The notes below the pieces were generated by a model. It worked only from the letters and a program-made list of their open reading frames with translations, searched no databases and was not told the DNA's origin. Of a stretch of 64,000 nt of DNA, positions 16,629 through 25,759 are shown piece by piece. The stretch comes from Streptomyces turgidiscabies Car8 (GTDB taxonomy: Bacteria; Actinomycetota; Actinomycetes; Streptomycetales; Streptomycetaceae): assembly GCF_000331005.1 (NCBI RefSeq), contig NZ_AEJB01000208.1, forward strand, positions 62,001 to 126,000. Reading direction: 5' to 3'. The translations under genes and the position numbers were made by a program. The stretch's first letter is position 1. Every line of letters begins with the position of its first letter.

Positions 16629-17668
16629 ACCTTGTCGGGGTGCAGCATCGCGGCGATCTTCTCGACCGCCAGGTCGTTGCTGGGGCCGAGGTACATCGAG
16701 TCCGACAGAGCCATGTACGTGTTGTTCTTCGCGGCCGGCCACTGGGGGAACTCCTTCAGCAGTTTCCTGGCGTAGGCAGCCGGGTCGGGGTCGTTGTAGC
16801 CGATGACGACGAGCGCGTCGACGTCGGTCGCTGCCACCTTCTCCTTGCTCAGGTCGGCGAAGGAGGTCTGGGAGGCGTTCTCGAAGGCGTTGGAGCCGCC
16901 GGCCTTGGCGAGGATGTCGTTGTAGATGCCCTTGGCGACGACCGAGCTGAAGTCGTTGCCGCCCATGGCCATGTTGGAGAACAGGACCATCACCTTGGGC
17001 TGCTTCTCGCCCTTCACCTTCGCGGCGACCTCGGCGATGTGCTTCTCCGACGCGGCGACGATCTTCTCGGCCTGGTCGCTCCGGTCGAAGATCCTGCCCA
17101 TGTCGCGCAGCAGGGTGTAACTGTCGGCGATGGTCATCCTGGTGGTGTCCTGGTCGCAACCCTGGGGCGAGACATAGGTGTTGGCGCCGGCCTGCTTCAG
17201 CTGCTCGCGGGTGGCGAAGCCGTTCTTCTCGTCGAAGCCGTACGACGTCGTCGACAGCACCAGGTCAGGGCGCAGCCCGATCATCGCCTCGCGCGGGACG
17301 TCGTAGGCGTCGTTGAGTTTGACGTCGCCGTTGGGCAGCGCCTTGATGGCGGCGGCGCGGCCCGCGACCTCCGACATGCCGTAACTCTGCTGGTTGGCCA
17401 CGATTCTGTCCTGGACGCCGAGGGCTAGGAGCGTGGAGACCTCGGCGACCGAGGCACCGTTCATGACGACGACCCGGCCGGGCTCCTCGGTGATCTTCTC
17501 CGTGACTCCGCAGTTCTCCAGGGTCACCGGGTAGCCGGACTTCGCGGCGGCCGCTTCCACCTTGCCGTCGGCGGCGCTGTCCGTGGCGGTCGAGGAGCCG
17601 GCGCAGGCCGAGGTGACCAGACACAGGGCGCCGGCCAGGGCGATGGCGGCCGGCCGTTTCTTCGACAT
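16625..17668 (-). CDS. Metallophore-binding lipoprotein of an ABC importer
   Basis: A 347-residue lipoprotein: signal peptide with lipobox LVTSAC, then a FecB/TroA-like two-lobed binding fold (VVVMNGASVAEVSTLLALGV, LRPDLVLSTTSYG, a long connecting helix, and VDALVVIGYND). It should bind a metal-chelate outside the membrane and deliver it to the FecCD permease. The ATG follows AAGGAG. The ECF-type promoter at 17731-17760 lies 63 bases upstream, so this operon can be transcribed separately from the NRPS gene that ends at 17774. Confidence 0.9.
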   Translation of the reverse strand: MSKKRPAAIALAGALCLVTSACAGSSTATDSAADGKVEAAAAKSGYPVTLENCGVTEKITEEPGRVVVMNGASVAEVSTLLALGVQDRIVANQQSYGMSEVAGRAAAIKALPNGDVKLNDAYDVPREAMIGLRPDLVLSTTSYGFDEKNGFATREQLKQAGANTYVSPQGCDQDTTRMTIADSYTLLRDMGRIFDRSDQAEKIVAASEKHIAEVAAKVKGEKQPKVMVLFSNMAMGGNDFSSVVAKGIYNDILAKAGGSNAFENASQTSFADLSKEKVAATDVDALVVIGYNDPDPAAYARKLLKEFPQWPAAKNNTYMALSDSMYLGPSNDLAVEKIAAMLHPDKV

Positions 17669-17730
17669 GCGTGCTCCTTGCGGCGGGGTGTTCGTGGGGC
17701 GGGTGTTCGTGGGACGGCGGGCTCTGTCGC

Positions 17731-17760
17731 AGTAGTCGGGAGGCGGAGCCGATGAGTTCC
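17731..17760 (-). promoter_or_regulatory. ECF-type promoter, copy A (metallophore importer operon)
   Basis: On the minus strand: GGAACTC (17760-17754), a 15-base spacer, CGACTACT (17738-17731). The same two boxes with the same spacing occur at 29281-29310 and 34924-34953. GGAAC is the classic -35 core of ECF sigma factors. The -10 end lies 63 bases before the lipoprotein start. Confidence 0.75.
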
Positions 17761-17773
17761 CGGCGGGGACCGA

Positions 17774-20700
17774 CTACTTCGCGGGAGTTGCCCGTTGGCT
17801 GCCCCGGCGGGCCGGGGCGGGCAGGGCGCCGGTGGTGACGCAGTGGTCGAGGTAGCGGAAGACGAGGTCCCGGTCGACGGGCGGGCAGGTGATGCCGCTG
17901 CCGCGCAGCCCGGTCACGACGTTGTCGGCGCGCACGCGTCCCAGACGCAGGTCGGGGCCGGGGACGCCGTCGGGGTCGGGCGCCGCTTCGGGTGCCACTT
18001 CGGGTGCCGTTTCCCAGGAGTCGAAGAAGGCGAGCGTGGTCGCCGCGACGCCGGAGGAACGCGGCAGTTCGGCACGCCACCGGTCCAGGGGCAGGCGCCC
18101 CAGCCGATAGCCGTACTCCTCCAGCCAGTCGTAGACGTCGCTGAGCCGCACCGGTGGTGTGGCGGCGTGGTTGTAGACGGTCGCCACCGCGCCCGCCGGT
18201 CCGAGGCAGAGACGGACGAGGGCTTCGGCGATGTGGTCGACGGGTGTCCAGGTCTCCTCCTCGAACAGCTCGGGGACGATGCCGGCGGGTATCCCGGCGC
18301 GCAGGACGCTCCACAGGAAGTCCCGTTCGTTCACATGGCCGGTGGCGGCCGGGCCGACGATCCGGCCGAGCCGGTGCACGGTGACCGGCAGTCCCCGCGC
18401 GGCGGCCTGTTCGAGCAGTCGCTCGGCCGCCCACTTCGACTGCTGGTAGCCGTAGCGCAGTCCGGGGTGGGGCGGGAAGAACGCCTCCGGCACTTCGGGG
18501 GCGAGTGCGAGCGGCGGGGCGACGGAGAGCGTCGACACGAAGTGCAGGGGGATCGCGCGTACGGCCGCCAGGCGCAGCAGTTCCCTGGTCGACCCGGTGT
18601 TGGCGGCGCGCAGTGTGGCGTAGTCCCGCATGATGCTGACGGTCGCCGCGTTGTGGAGGATCGCCCCGCAGGTGCGGGCCAGTTCGGCGAACCGCGCCTC
18701 GTGCAGGCCCAGTCGGGGGCGGGAGAGGTCGGCGGAGATCGCCGTGACGCGTGCGTGCTGCCTGTCCGTGAGGTGGATCCGGTGGGTCTGAAGGGCCTGG
18801 CGGACACGGGCGGTGGCCTCGGCGGGGCTCGGGGCCCGTACGGTGCAGACGATCTCGGCTTCGGTGTTCGTCAGCAGCTGTGCGAGCAGGTGTACGCCGA
18901 CGAAACCGGTCGCGCCGGTCAGCAGGACCCGCTCCGGTGTTCCGCCCGGTCGGGGTCCGGCGCCGGGGCGGATGTCCGGGTCGAGGACGGTGTCCGCGAG
19001 CAGGGCGGGCGGAAGTCCGGGAGTCGCGGGGAGTGCCCGCTGCCCCAGGAAGCGTGCGAGTTCGGCGACCCTGGGGTACTGGAAGAGCCAGGCGACCTTG
19101 ACCTCGCGGCCAAGTTCGACGCCGAGCCGGTTGGCGGCCTGGATGGCCTGGAGCGACTGGGCGCCGAGGTCGAAGACGTCGTCCTGCGCGGCGACGGAGG
19201 CCACGCCGAGCAGTTGACGCCAGACGGTGGCGATGACGGATTCCAGGGTGCTGTCGGGCGCGTCGGCCTGTTCGCCGGGGCCGGGTGCCAACGCGGCGAG
19301 TGCTTTCCGGTCGGTCTTTCCCGAGCTCGTCCGGGGCAGCCGTTCCAGGAACTCGACCGCCGAGGGGATCATCGCCGGGGGCAGCGTGGTCCGGAGGTGG
19401 TCCCTGATCGCGGTCACGGCCGGGGCGGGCCCGTCCGGGACGACGTACGCGGCCAGCCGCCGCGTCCCGTCCGCCAGCACCTGTCCCACGACGGCGGCGT
19501 CACGCACTCCCACGTGGGCGAGGAGGGCGCTCTCGACCTCGGCCGGGTGCACGCGCTGCCCGCTGATCTTGAACTCGGTGTCGGACCGGCCCAGGTACCG
19601 CAGTTGGCCGTCGTCGCCGATCCGTACGAGGTCGCCGGTGCGGTAGGCGCGCGGGGCTCCGGGGAGTGCGCGGAGGGGGGCGAAGCGGTCGGCGTCCGGG
19701 GAACGGCCTCCTCGGTAGCCGAGGGCCAGGTTGTCGCCCAGGAGGTGGAGTTCGCCGCCGACCACCGCCGCCCGCGTGCCGGGGAGCGGGAGTCCGATGG
19801 GCACGTCGCCGTGGGCGAGGCCGGGGTCGTGGAGGTCGGCGACGGTGGCGACCACGGTGGCCTCGGTCGGGCCGTACGTGTTGAGCAGCCGGACCGACGT
19901 GCCGACGGCCTTGCGCCAGCGGTCGACGCGTTCGGGCAGGGCCGCCTCACCGCCGATGACGACGGTCCGCACCCCGGCGGGCAGCACGGCGGCGCCGGTC
20001 GACAGGGCGTAGGCCACCTCGTGCCAGTAGGCCGTGGGCAGGTCGAGGAAGCTGATGCGCGAGCGGCCGCACGCGTCGAGGAAGGCGGGGACCGAGTCGG
20101 TCATGTCGTCGCCGCGCACGACGAGCGTGGCGCCCGCGCACAGGGTGAGGAAGATTTCCTCGACGCTGGTGTCGAAGTGCGGAGGGGCGAACTGCAGCAC
20201 ACGGTCGGCGCGTTGGACACCGTAACGGTGCGTGGCACCAGCGACGAAGCGGGCGAGTGCCCGGTGCCCGACCTCGACACCCTTGGGACGCCCGGTGGAG
20301 CCGGAGGTGTGCAGGACGTACGCGAGACCGTCCGGCGCCGGAGCGGTCGCCGAGGCCGCCGCACCGGGTGCCGGCGGGCCATCCGCCACGACGCCCACGC
20401 AATCGGGCCCGTCCGGCACGGGCCCACCCGGCCCGACCGTGCCAGGCACCGGGGAGCCGTCCCCCATGGCGCCAGGCCCACCCGCGCCGGGCGCCGGGCC
20501 GGCATTCGCCATGACCTCGGCGTACGTGGTGGCCGTCAGGGTCAGGGTGGGTTGGGTGTCCTTCAGTAGCTCGGCTCTGCGCGCCGGAGGGGCGGTCGGG
20601 TCGAGGGGGCAGTAGGCGGCGCCGGTGAGCAGGGTGCCGAGGATGGCGGTGATCGCGTCGATGCCGCGTGGCATGGTCACGGCCACCAGGTCCCCGGGGC

Positions 20701-22207
20701 CCACCTCGCGGGCGGCGAGTCGGCGGGCGAGTTCACGCGCCGAGCCGAGGAGTTCCGCGTACGTCACGCTGCGGCCGTCGTGCTCGACGGCCACCGCCGC
20801 GCCGCGCCGGGCGGCCTGGTCGGCGATCAGCCCGAGCACCGGCAGCGCCGGGCCCGGAAGCGGCCCGCCGTCCAGGACGGGAACGGGAACGGAGACGGGG
20901 ACGGACTCACGCGCCCGCAGGCCCGAGAGCGGCCGGTCGGGGTCGGTGACCGCCTCGTCCAGCAGAGCGAGAAGCCCCTCCTGGAACGCGGTGACGTCGG
21001 CCTCGTCGTAGAGGTCGGGGTTGGCGTCCACGGCGATGCGCAGGCCGGTGCCCTCGGAGCGGTCGTAGACGTTGACGGACAGGTCGTCGACAGGCCCGGC
21101 GGAGACGTTGTGGACCGTGCTGCGGTGTCCGGCGAACCGCAGGTCGTACGCGAACGGCATGATGTTGACGCCCGGGCCCGACAACCGGCGTTGCCCTCCC
21201 ACGAGTCCGAGGTCGCGGCGCAGCTGCTCGTAACGGTACCGCTGGTGCGGGAGACCGGCGCGCAGTTCGCGGGAGACGCGGGCGGCGAGGTCGCGCGGGG
21301 TGTCCGCCGGGGTGACGGGGACGCGCAGGGGCAGGATGTTGCGGACCATGCACGGCACCCGGAGGGATACGGAGCCGAGGCGGCCCATCGTGGGGAGGCT
21401 GAGGACGATCTCCGGAGCGCCGGTCATGTGGTGCAGCCGGGCCGCCGTGACCGCCAGCAGGACTTCGGACCAGGTGACTCGCAGGTCGTGGGCGACGGCC
21501 CGCAGGCTCTCCGTCCGTGCCGCGCCGAGATCGACGACCCGTCGGCGGAAGGTGTGCGCGGGCAGGGCGGACCGGTCGGCGGGGGTGGCCACGGGCGGTC
21601 GGTCCGCGTACCGGCCCGCCCAGTGGGCGCGGTCCTTGGTGAGGTGGGGCGAGTCGCGGTAGGCGCTCTCCTCCTCCCGGACCGAGGCCAGGGTGCCGAA
21701 GCCGCTGTCCCCCACCGGCTCGCCCGCGACGAGGGCCGTGTAGACGTCGGCGACGCGGCGGGCGACCAGCGACAGGCCGAAGCCGTCGAGGGCGATGTGG
21801 TGGACGCGGTGGTACCAGAGGTACTCCTGCGGGGCGATCCGCAGCAGGGCATGGCCGAACAGCGGGCCGTGGGCCAGGTCGACGGGGCGGGCCATGTCCT
21901 CGTCCATCCAGGCCAGGGCCGCCGCGCGGGGATCGGGCTCGGCGGTGAGGTCGGCCGTGTGCAGCGTCCAGTCGCCGACGGGGGCGGCCGTCTCCCAGGG
22001 CCGGCCCTGGCCGTCGGCCACGTAGGCGACGTTCAGGGCCTCCGTCTCCGCGACCACGTGGTGCAGGGCGGTGTCGAAGACGGCCGCGTCGACCGGGCCG
22101 TGAATGTGCACGTACTCGGCCGTGTTGAACGCCGGACTGTCCGGGTCGAGCAACTGGCCGGTCCAGACGCCTTCTTGCGCGGCGAGCAGCGACTGACGCT
22201 CCGTCAC
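17774..22207 (-). CDS. Nonribosomal peptide synthetase, C-A-PCP-reductase (ScoA-like, isonitrile lipopeptide)
   Basis: A 1477-residue single-module NRPS. The condensation domain has HHIALDG at 136-142. The adenylation domain (from about 455) has TSGSTGRPKG and NTYGPTEA; its specificity residues read by eye as D-T-E-D-V-G-T-V-V-K, where the two acidic side chains (Glu, second Asp) suggest a basic amino acid such as Lys or Orn. A Gly/Pro-rich low-complexity insert precedes the TSGSTG motif. The carrier site is DLGAQSLQA. The C-terminal thioester reductase (TGATGFVG, YGYQQSK) releases product reductively. GTG 22207 overlaps the upstream ACP stop (GTGA). Domain order and neighbours match the NRPS of isonitrile lipopeptide clusters, where two isonitrile acyl groups are put on a diamino acid. 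Confidence 0.9.
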   Translation of the reverse strand: MTERQSLLAAQEGVWTGQLLDPDSPAFNTAEYVHIHGPVDAAVFDTALHHVVAETEALNVAYVADGQGRPWETAAPVGDWTLHTADLTAEPDPRAAALAWMDEDMARPVDLAHGPLFGHALLRIAPQEYLWYHRVHHIALDGFGLSLVARRVADVYTALVAGEPVGDSGFGTLASVREEESAYRDSPHLTKDRAHWAGRYADRPPVATPADRSALPAHTFRRRVVDLGAARTESLRAVAHDLRVTWSEVLLAVTAARLHHMTGAPEIVLSLPTMGRLGSVSLRVPCMVRNILPLRVPVTPADTPRDLAARVSRELRAGLPHQRYRYEQLRRDLGLVGGQRRLSGPGVNIMPFAYDLRFAGHRSTVHNVSAGPVDDLSVNVYDRSEGTGLRIAVDANPDLYDEADVTAFQEGLLALLDEAVTDPDRPLSGLRARESVPVSVPVPVLDGGPLPGPALPVLGLIADQAARRGAAVAVEHDGRSVTYAELLGSARELARRLAAREVGPGDLVAVTMPRGIDAITAILGTLLTGAAYCPLDPTAPPARRAELLKDTQPTLTLTATTYAEVMANAGPAPGAGGPGAMGDGSPVPGTVGPGGPVPDGPDCVGVVADGPPAPGAAASATAPAPDGLAYVLHTSGSTGRPKGVEVGHRALARFVAGATHRYGVQRADRVLQFAPPHFDTSVEEIFLTLCAGATLVVRGDDMTDSVPAFLDACGRSRISFLDLPTAYWHEVAYALSTGAAVLPAGVRTVVIGGEAALPERVDRWRKAVGTSVRLLNTYGPTEATVVATVADLHDPGLAHGDVPIGLPLPGTRAAVVGGELHLLGDNLALGYRGGRSPDADRFAPLRALPGAPRAYRTGDLVRIGDDGQLRYLGRSDTEFKISGQRVHPAEVESALLAHVGVRDAAVVGQVLADGTRRLAAYVVPDGPAPAVTAIRDHLRTTLPPAMIPSAVEFLERLPRTSSGKTDRKALAALAPGPGEQADAPDSTLESVIATVWRQLLGVASVAAQDDVFDLGAQSLQAIQAANRLGVELGREVKVAWLFQYPRVAELARFLGQRALPATPGLPPALLADTVLDPDIRPGAGPRPGGTPERVLLTGATGFVGVHLLAQLLTNTEAEIVCTVRAPSPAEATARVRQALQTHRIHLTDRQHARVTAISADLSRPRLGLHEARFAELARTCGAILHNAATVSIMRDYATLRAANTGSTRELLRLAAVRAIPLHFVSTLSVAPPLALAPEVPEAFFPPHPGLRYGYQQSKWAAERLLEQAAARGLPVTVHRLGRIVGPAATGHVNERDFLWSVLRAGIPAGIVPELFEEETWTPVDHIAEALVRLCLGPAGAVATVYNHAATPPVRLSDVYDWLEEYGYRLGRLPLDRWRAELPRSSGVAATTLAFFDSWETAPEVAPEAAPDPDGVPGPDLRLGRVRADNVVTGLRGSGITCPPVDRDLVFRYLDHCVTTGALPAPARRGSQRATPAK

Positions 22208-22449
22208 CTCGCTGTCTCCTGACGTGCGGAGAGCAGCTGCCACCACTGACCGAACGAGGCGCGTTCGGCGAGTTCGACGAAGGTGACCTCCACGCCCGTC
22301 GCCCGCCACCGCTCCACGAGGGTGACGATGCGCAGCGAGTCGAGTCCGGCGTGGAGGGGGTTGTCGTCGAGGTCGACCTCGTCGGGCCGCAGGTACAGGT
22401 ACTCCGCCAGGTCCGCACGGAAACCCTCCAGCGTGAGGGGAGCAGGCAT
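22204..22449 (-). CDS. Acyl carrier protein of the isonitrile pathway (ScoB-like)
   Basis: An 81-residue carrier protein with the phosphopantetheine serine in LDSLRI and the EntB/aryl-carrier look of ACPs in this pathway (EYLYLRPDEVDLDDN). Start ATG 22449; its stop overlaps the NRPS start, so the two are translationally coupled. In the described systems the AMP-ligase loads an unsaturated fatty acid here, the FcoT-family enzyme adds glycine, and the oxidase makes the isonitrile while the chain is on this carrier. Confidence 0.85.
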   Translation of the reverse strand: MPAPLTLEGFRADLAEYLYLRPDEVDLDDNPLHAGLDSLRIVTLVERWRATGVEVTFVELAERASFGQWWQLLSARQETAR

Positions 22450-22463
22450 GTCGTTCTCTCTCC

Positions 22464-22503
22464 AGGTCGCAGGTGTGAGGTCGCAGGTGTGAGGTCGCAG
22501 GTC
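22464..22503 (-). repeat. Short direct repeats ahead of the carrier-protein gene
   Basis: AGGTCGCAGGTGTG occurs twice plus a partial third copy, filling the gap between the AMP-ligase stop and the ACP ribosome binding site. Likely slippage-derived; it lengthens the spacer in the operon. Confidence 0.8.
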
Positions 22504-22522
22504 TTTGCCGAGGGAGGGCCGG

Positions 22523-24085
22523 TCAGTTGACCTTGCGGGCGGAGTCACCCCAGAAGCGGTCGCGCAGTTCGCGGCGGAGGATCTTTCCGCTGGGGTTGCG
22601 CGGGACCCTGTCGATGAACTCGTAGCGGGCGGGCAGCTTGAAGCTCGCCAGCCTCGGGACGAGAAAGGTGTGCAAGTCCCGTGCGGTGGGCGGCTGTTCG
22701 GGGTCGGGGACGACGAAGGCGTGCACGTACTCGCCCCAGCGCTCGTCGGGCGCGCCCACGACGACGGCCTCGGCCACCCCGGGATGCGCTTCCAGCACGT
22801 TCTCGATCTCGGCCGGGTAGACGTTCTCGCCGGCGACGAGGACAGCGTCCTTGATGCGGTCGCGGATGAAGACGTAGCCGTCCTCGTCGACGAACCCGGC
22901 GTCCCCGGTGTGGATCCAGCCGTTCACGAGGGTCTCGGCGGTCCGGTCGGGCAGTCCCCAGTACTCGACCATCCGGGCGGGCGTGGCCAGGCAGACCTCG
23001 CCGACCGCGCCCGGCGGTAGTTCGCGCCCCTCGCCGTCGATCACCTTGGCGCGTACGCCCGGATACGGCCGTCCGGCGGCCCGCATGAGCGGGCCGCCGG
23101 GGACGTGGGCGGCCGGGGGCAGGCAGACGGCGGTGTTGCCGGTCTCGGTGAGGCCGTAGATCTGGGCGAACTCGCAGTCGAGGACGGCGAGACTCTCCTC
23201 CAGCAGGGCCTCGGAGATCGGGGAGCCGCCGTAGACCGTCTTGCGCAGGGTGGTGAAGTCCTCGGCGCCGACGCCGGGTTCGGTCAGCATCATGCGGAGC
23301 ATGGCCGGGACGACGCAGGCGGTGGTGATGCCGAGGTCGCGGATGAGGTCGACGGCCTCGCGTGCGGCGAAGGCGCGCATCGCGACGATCGTCGTGCCCG
23401 CGTCGAGGTTCTGCGTCGCCCACCACAGGCCGCCGATGTGGAAGCCGGGGATGCCGATCAGCGCGATGTCGCCGGCGCGCCAGTCGATCCAGTCGAGGCC
23501 CTCGCTCGCCAGGGCGTCCCGGATCGCGAAGAAGCTGCGGTGGGCGAGGACGACGCCCTTGGGCAGGCCGGTGGTGCCGCTGGTGTAGAGCTGGGCGACC
23601 GGGGTGTCCGGGGTGGCGGTGTCCGGTGGTTCGGTGTCGGGGTGGGGTGCCTTCCAGGCGGTGAAGGACTCGCCGAGTGCGACGACCGTCTCAGGGGGCG
23701 CGGTCGGCATCTTCTCGACGATCGGGGCGAACTCGTCCTCCAGGAAGAGGAGTCGGGTGCCGGAGTCCTGGAGGATGTGGCTGACCTCGGGCGCGGCGAG
23801 CCGCCAGTTGACGGGGACCAGGACGGTGCCGCTCTTGGCGCAGGCGAAGAGGATCTCGTAGTAGTGCTCCGACTCCTTGCCGAGGTACGCGACCCGGTCG
23901 CCGGCCGTGAGTCCGGCGGCCAGGAGAGCGTGGGCGACGCGGTTGCTCTCGCGGTGCAGTTCCTCGTAGGTCAGGGTGCGGCCGTCGCAGAGGATCGCGG
24001 GGGTGGTCGGCCGGTGCCGGGCGTGGAAGCTCGTGGTCCGGACGAGGGTCCGGAGCTCCGGGTGGTGGAGCGTGTCCATGGTCAT
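22523..24085 (-). CDS. Fatty acyl-AMP/ACP ligase of the isonitrile pathway (ScoC/FadD10-like)
   Basis: A 520-residue ANL-superfamily enzyme: P-loop YTSGTTGLPKG, YGLTETGN, hinge-region HTGDAGF and the catalytic-lysine end NPSGKIL. It should activate a fatty acid as adenylate and pass it to the neighbouring carrier protein. Position between the FcoT-family gene and the ACP/NRPS pair matches the conserved cluster order in Streptomyces and mycobacteria (FadD10 in Rv0096-Rv0101). Start ATG 24085 (GAGAGAAAG ahead); a second ATG is 6 bases further in. Confidence 0.88.
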   Translation of the reverse strand: MTMDTLHHPELRTLVRTTSFHARHRPTTPAILCDGRTLTYEELHRESNRVAHALLAAGLTAGDRVAYLGKESEHYYEILFACAKSGTVLVPVNWRLAAPEVSHILQDSGTRLLFLEDEFAPIVEKMPTAPPETVVALGESFTAWKAPHPDTEPPDTATPDTPVAQLYTSGTTGLPKGVVLAHRSFFAIRDALASEGLDWIDWRAGDIALIGIPGFHIGGLWWATQNLDAGTTIVAMRAFAAREAVDLIRDLGITTACVVPAMLRMMLTEPGVGAEDFTTLRKTVYGGSPISEALLEESLAVLDCEFAQIYGLTETGNTAVCLPPAAHVPGGPLMRAAGRPYPGVRAKVIDGEGRELPPGAVGEVCLATPARMVEYWGLPDRTAETLVNGWIHTGDAGFVDEDGYVFIRDRIKDAVLVAGENVYPAEIENVLEAHPGVAEAVVVGAPDERWGEYVHAFVVPDPEQPPTARDLHTFLVPRLASFKLPARYEFIDRVPRNPSGKILRRELRDRFWGDSARKVN

Positions 24086-24104
24086 GGCTTTCTCTCGCCT
24101 TGGG

Positions 24105-24602
24105 TCAGGGGACGTTGACGAACGCCAGGGTCGCCTCGCCGTCGCAGCGGCCCGACTCGGCGTCCCGGTAGCGGAAGGTGGTCTCGGCGTGCAGGAACGG
24201 GCTGCCGCCGGCCGGGGTGCGCCGGGTGACGGAACGGAACTCCAGTTCCCCGGAGAATGCACGGGGATTGACCGGGCGTCTGAAGTTGGACGAGAAACGG
24301 GCTATGAGGATGTCCGGCAGCTGGCGCGCGAAGAAGTCGTCCAGCGTCCATGATGCGAATCCCGTGCCCAGCCCGTCCCGTACCGACCTGGCGACGAGGT
24401 AGTACATCATCTGGTTGTAGCAGATGTTCACCTCGACGGAATTCAGATGGCCGGTGTCGTCGATGTAGCACGACTCGGGAATCTCGAACTCGCAGTGGGC
24501 CGAGGCCCGTCCGTCGGTTTCCGTCACGACGGCCGAACGCAGGTACTTGCAGTGTTCCTTGTAGGGCGCCAGCACCCGGGCCAGCAGGGCTTCGTCAGTC
24601 AT
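24105..24602 (-). CDS. FcoT-family thioesterase/lyase of the isonitrile pathway (ScoD-like)
   Basis: A 165-residue hot-dog-fold protein matching the FcoT family (Rv0098) in size and pattern: [19 protein letters not shown] is family-like in its [10 protein letters not shown] core, followed by [14 protein letters not shown]. In the characterised pathway this enzyme does not simply hydrolyse: it places glycine on an alpha,beta-unsaturated acyl-ACP to give a beta-amino acyl intermediate. The ATG overlaps the oxidase stop (ATGA), so translation is coupled with the step that follows. Confidence 0.88.
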   Translation of the reverse strand: MTDEALLARVLAPYKEHCKYLRSAVVTETDGRASAHCEFEIPESCYIDDTGHLNSVEVNICYNQMMYYLVARSVRDGLGTGFASWTLDDFFARQLPDILIARFSSNFRRPVNPRAFSGELEFRSVTRRTPAGGSPFLHAETTFRYRDAESGRCDGEATLAFVNVP

Positions 24603-25489
24603 GCCACCCGGATCCCGTCGTGCAGCCCGCGTTCGTCGTGGACGGTGACGCGGTAGGAGACGGTCGGCTCGGGCGTGGTCGTGTGCCGGGCGCGGTGGAT
24701 CAGGCTGCGGTTGTCCCAGACCAGCAGGTCACCCCGCTCGAAACTCTGCAGGTGGATACCCTCGTGCTCGAACGTCTCGTCGAGCTGGCCGGTGGCGTCG
24801 AAGAGCCGCTTGAGCAGTTCCTCGTCGAGCGGGTCGCCGTCCTGGTCCTCGATGCCGACGGTGAAGCCCTCACTGATGTAAAGGACCGTCTCGCCGGTCA
24901 TGGGGTGGGTGAAGGTGGTGGGCTGGACGACGGCCGGGGTTTTCCGCTCGACCTCGTCGATGATCTCGGAGAGAGGCCGGTAGACGTCGTGCGGCCGGAT
25001 TTTGAAGTACTTGCGCACCGAGTGCCTGCACCGTGTTCCGGCGATTTCCCTCTTCAGTTCCTCGGGCAGATTCTGGTACGCCCGGCCCATGTCGATGAAA
25101 TACGTTCCGCGGTTCTTCTCCGGAATGACCTGGGGGTGGATGAGGGTGATTCCGAAGGGGTCCGGCATGAACTGGTAGTCGGCGTGCCAGAACTTGCCGG
25201 TCTTCGGTACGCCGATCTGCTTGCCGTCCTTCGGGACGTTGGAGGAGACGAACACCTCCGGGACCTCCGGGTGCTGGTACATCGGCTCGTAGTAGGTCTC
25301 GGGGCGCCCCAGCCGCCTGCCCAGGGCCAGGAACTCCTGGGGGGAGAGGTGCTGTCCCTTCAGGACGGCGATCTTCTTCGTGTAGACGGTGTTCTTGAGC
25401 GCGGCGATGTCGGCGTCCGAGGCGGTGGTGTGGTCGAAGCCCTCGACCTCGGCGCCGATCGCGCCGCCAGGCTGTTCGTTGATCTCCAT
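24599..25489 (-). CDS. TauD-like Fe(II)/2-oxoglutarate oxidase forming the isonitrile (ScoE-like)
   Basis: A 296-residue TauD-family dioxygenase. Metal ligands are predicted as His102 and Asp104 (FWHADYQF) and His265 (RSLIHRARH), with Arg280 in SYRVTVHD as the 2-oxoglutarate-binding arginine. Family members of this cluster oxidatively decarboxylate the N-carboxymethyl-beta-amino acid to the isonitrile. The YYEPMY and RKYFKIR stretches are in the region that binds the substrate carboxylates in ScoE-type enzymes. Start ATG 25489 is chosen because GGAAGGAAG precedes it; ATG 25507 has no such site. Next to FcoT, ligase, ACP and NRPS genes, so assignment rests on context as well as motifs. Confidence 0.88.
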   Translation of the reverse strand: MEINEQPGGAIGAEVEGFDHTTASDADIAALKNTVYTKKIAVLKGQHLSPQEFLALGRRLGRPETYYEPMYQHPEVPEVFVSSNVPKDGKQIGVPKTGKFWHADYQFMPDPFGITLIHPQVIPEKNRGTYFIDMGRAYQNLPEELKREIAGTRCRHSVRKYFKIRPHDVYRPLSEIIDEVERKTPAVVQPTTFTHPMTGETVLYISEGFTVGIEDQDGDPLDEELLKRLFDATGQLDETFEHEGIHLQSFERGDLLVWDNRSLIHRARHTTTPEPTVSYRVTVHDERGLHDGIRVA

Positions 25490-25519
25490 ACCGGTGCTTC
25501 CTTCCATGGTCGGGCGGGG

Positions 25520-25759
25520 TCAGACGGTGGCTCGGCGGGCGTCGATGAGCCCGACGATGTCGCCGAGGGTGAGTTCGGGTTCGAGTTCGTCGTCGCCGAC
25601 GGTCACGCCGAGGTCGCGCTCGATACGGATGCTGATCTCGACTGTCGTCAGCGAGTCGACGTCGAGCTCTCCGAGGGTCGCCCCGGGTCGGATTCGGTCG
25701 GCCGGGGCATCGTGCAACTTCGTGAGAAGGCCGACGAGTTGCTCGTAGGTGGTGCTCAT
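25520..25759 (-). CDS. Second acyl carrier protein in the isonitrile cluster
   Basis: A 79-residue ACP with phosphopantetheine site DVDSLTTVEI, more like a fatty-acid/polyketide ACP than the first carrier protein. Its ATG overlaps the KAS III stop (ATGA), so the two are made together and probably work together. A second ACP is not part of the described ScoA-E core. It may carry a chain started by the KAS III enzyme and hand it on, but that is inference. Confidence 0.85.
   Translation of the reverse strand: MSTTYEQLVGLLTKLHDAPADRIRPGATLGELDVDSLTTVEISIRIERDLGVTVGDDELEPELTLGDIVGLIDARRATV

Noticed and set aside
17795-20569. Long + strand open frame under the NRPS gene
   Set aside because: A shadow caused by high G+C at third positions; all recognisable motifs are on the minus strand.
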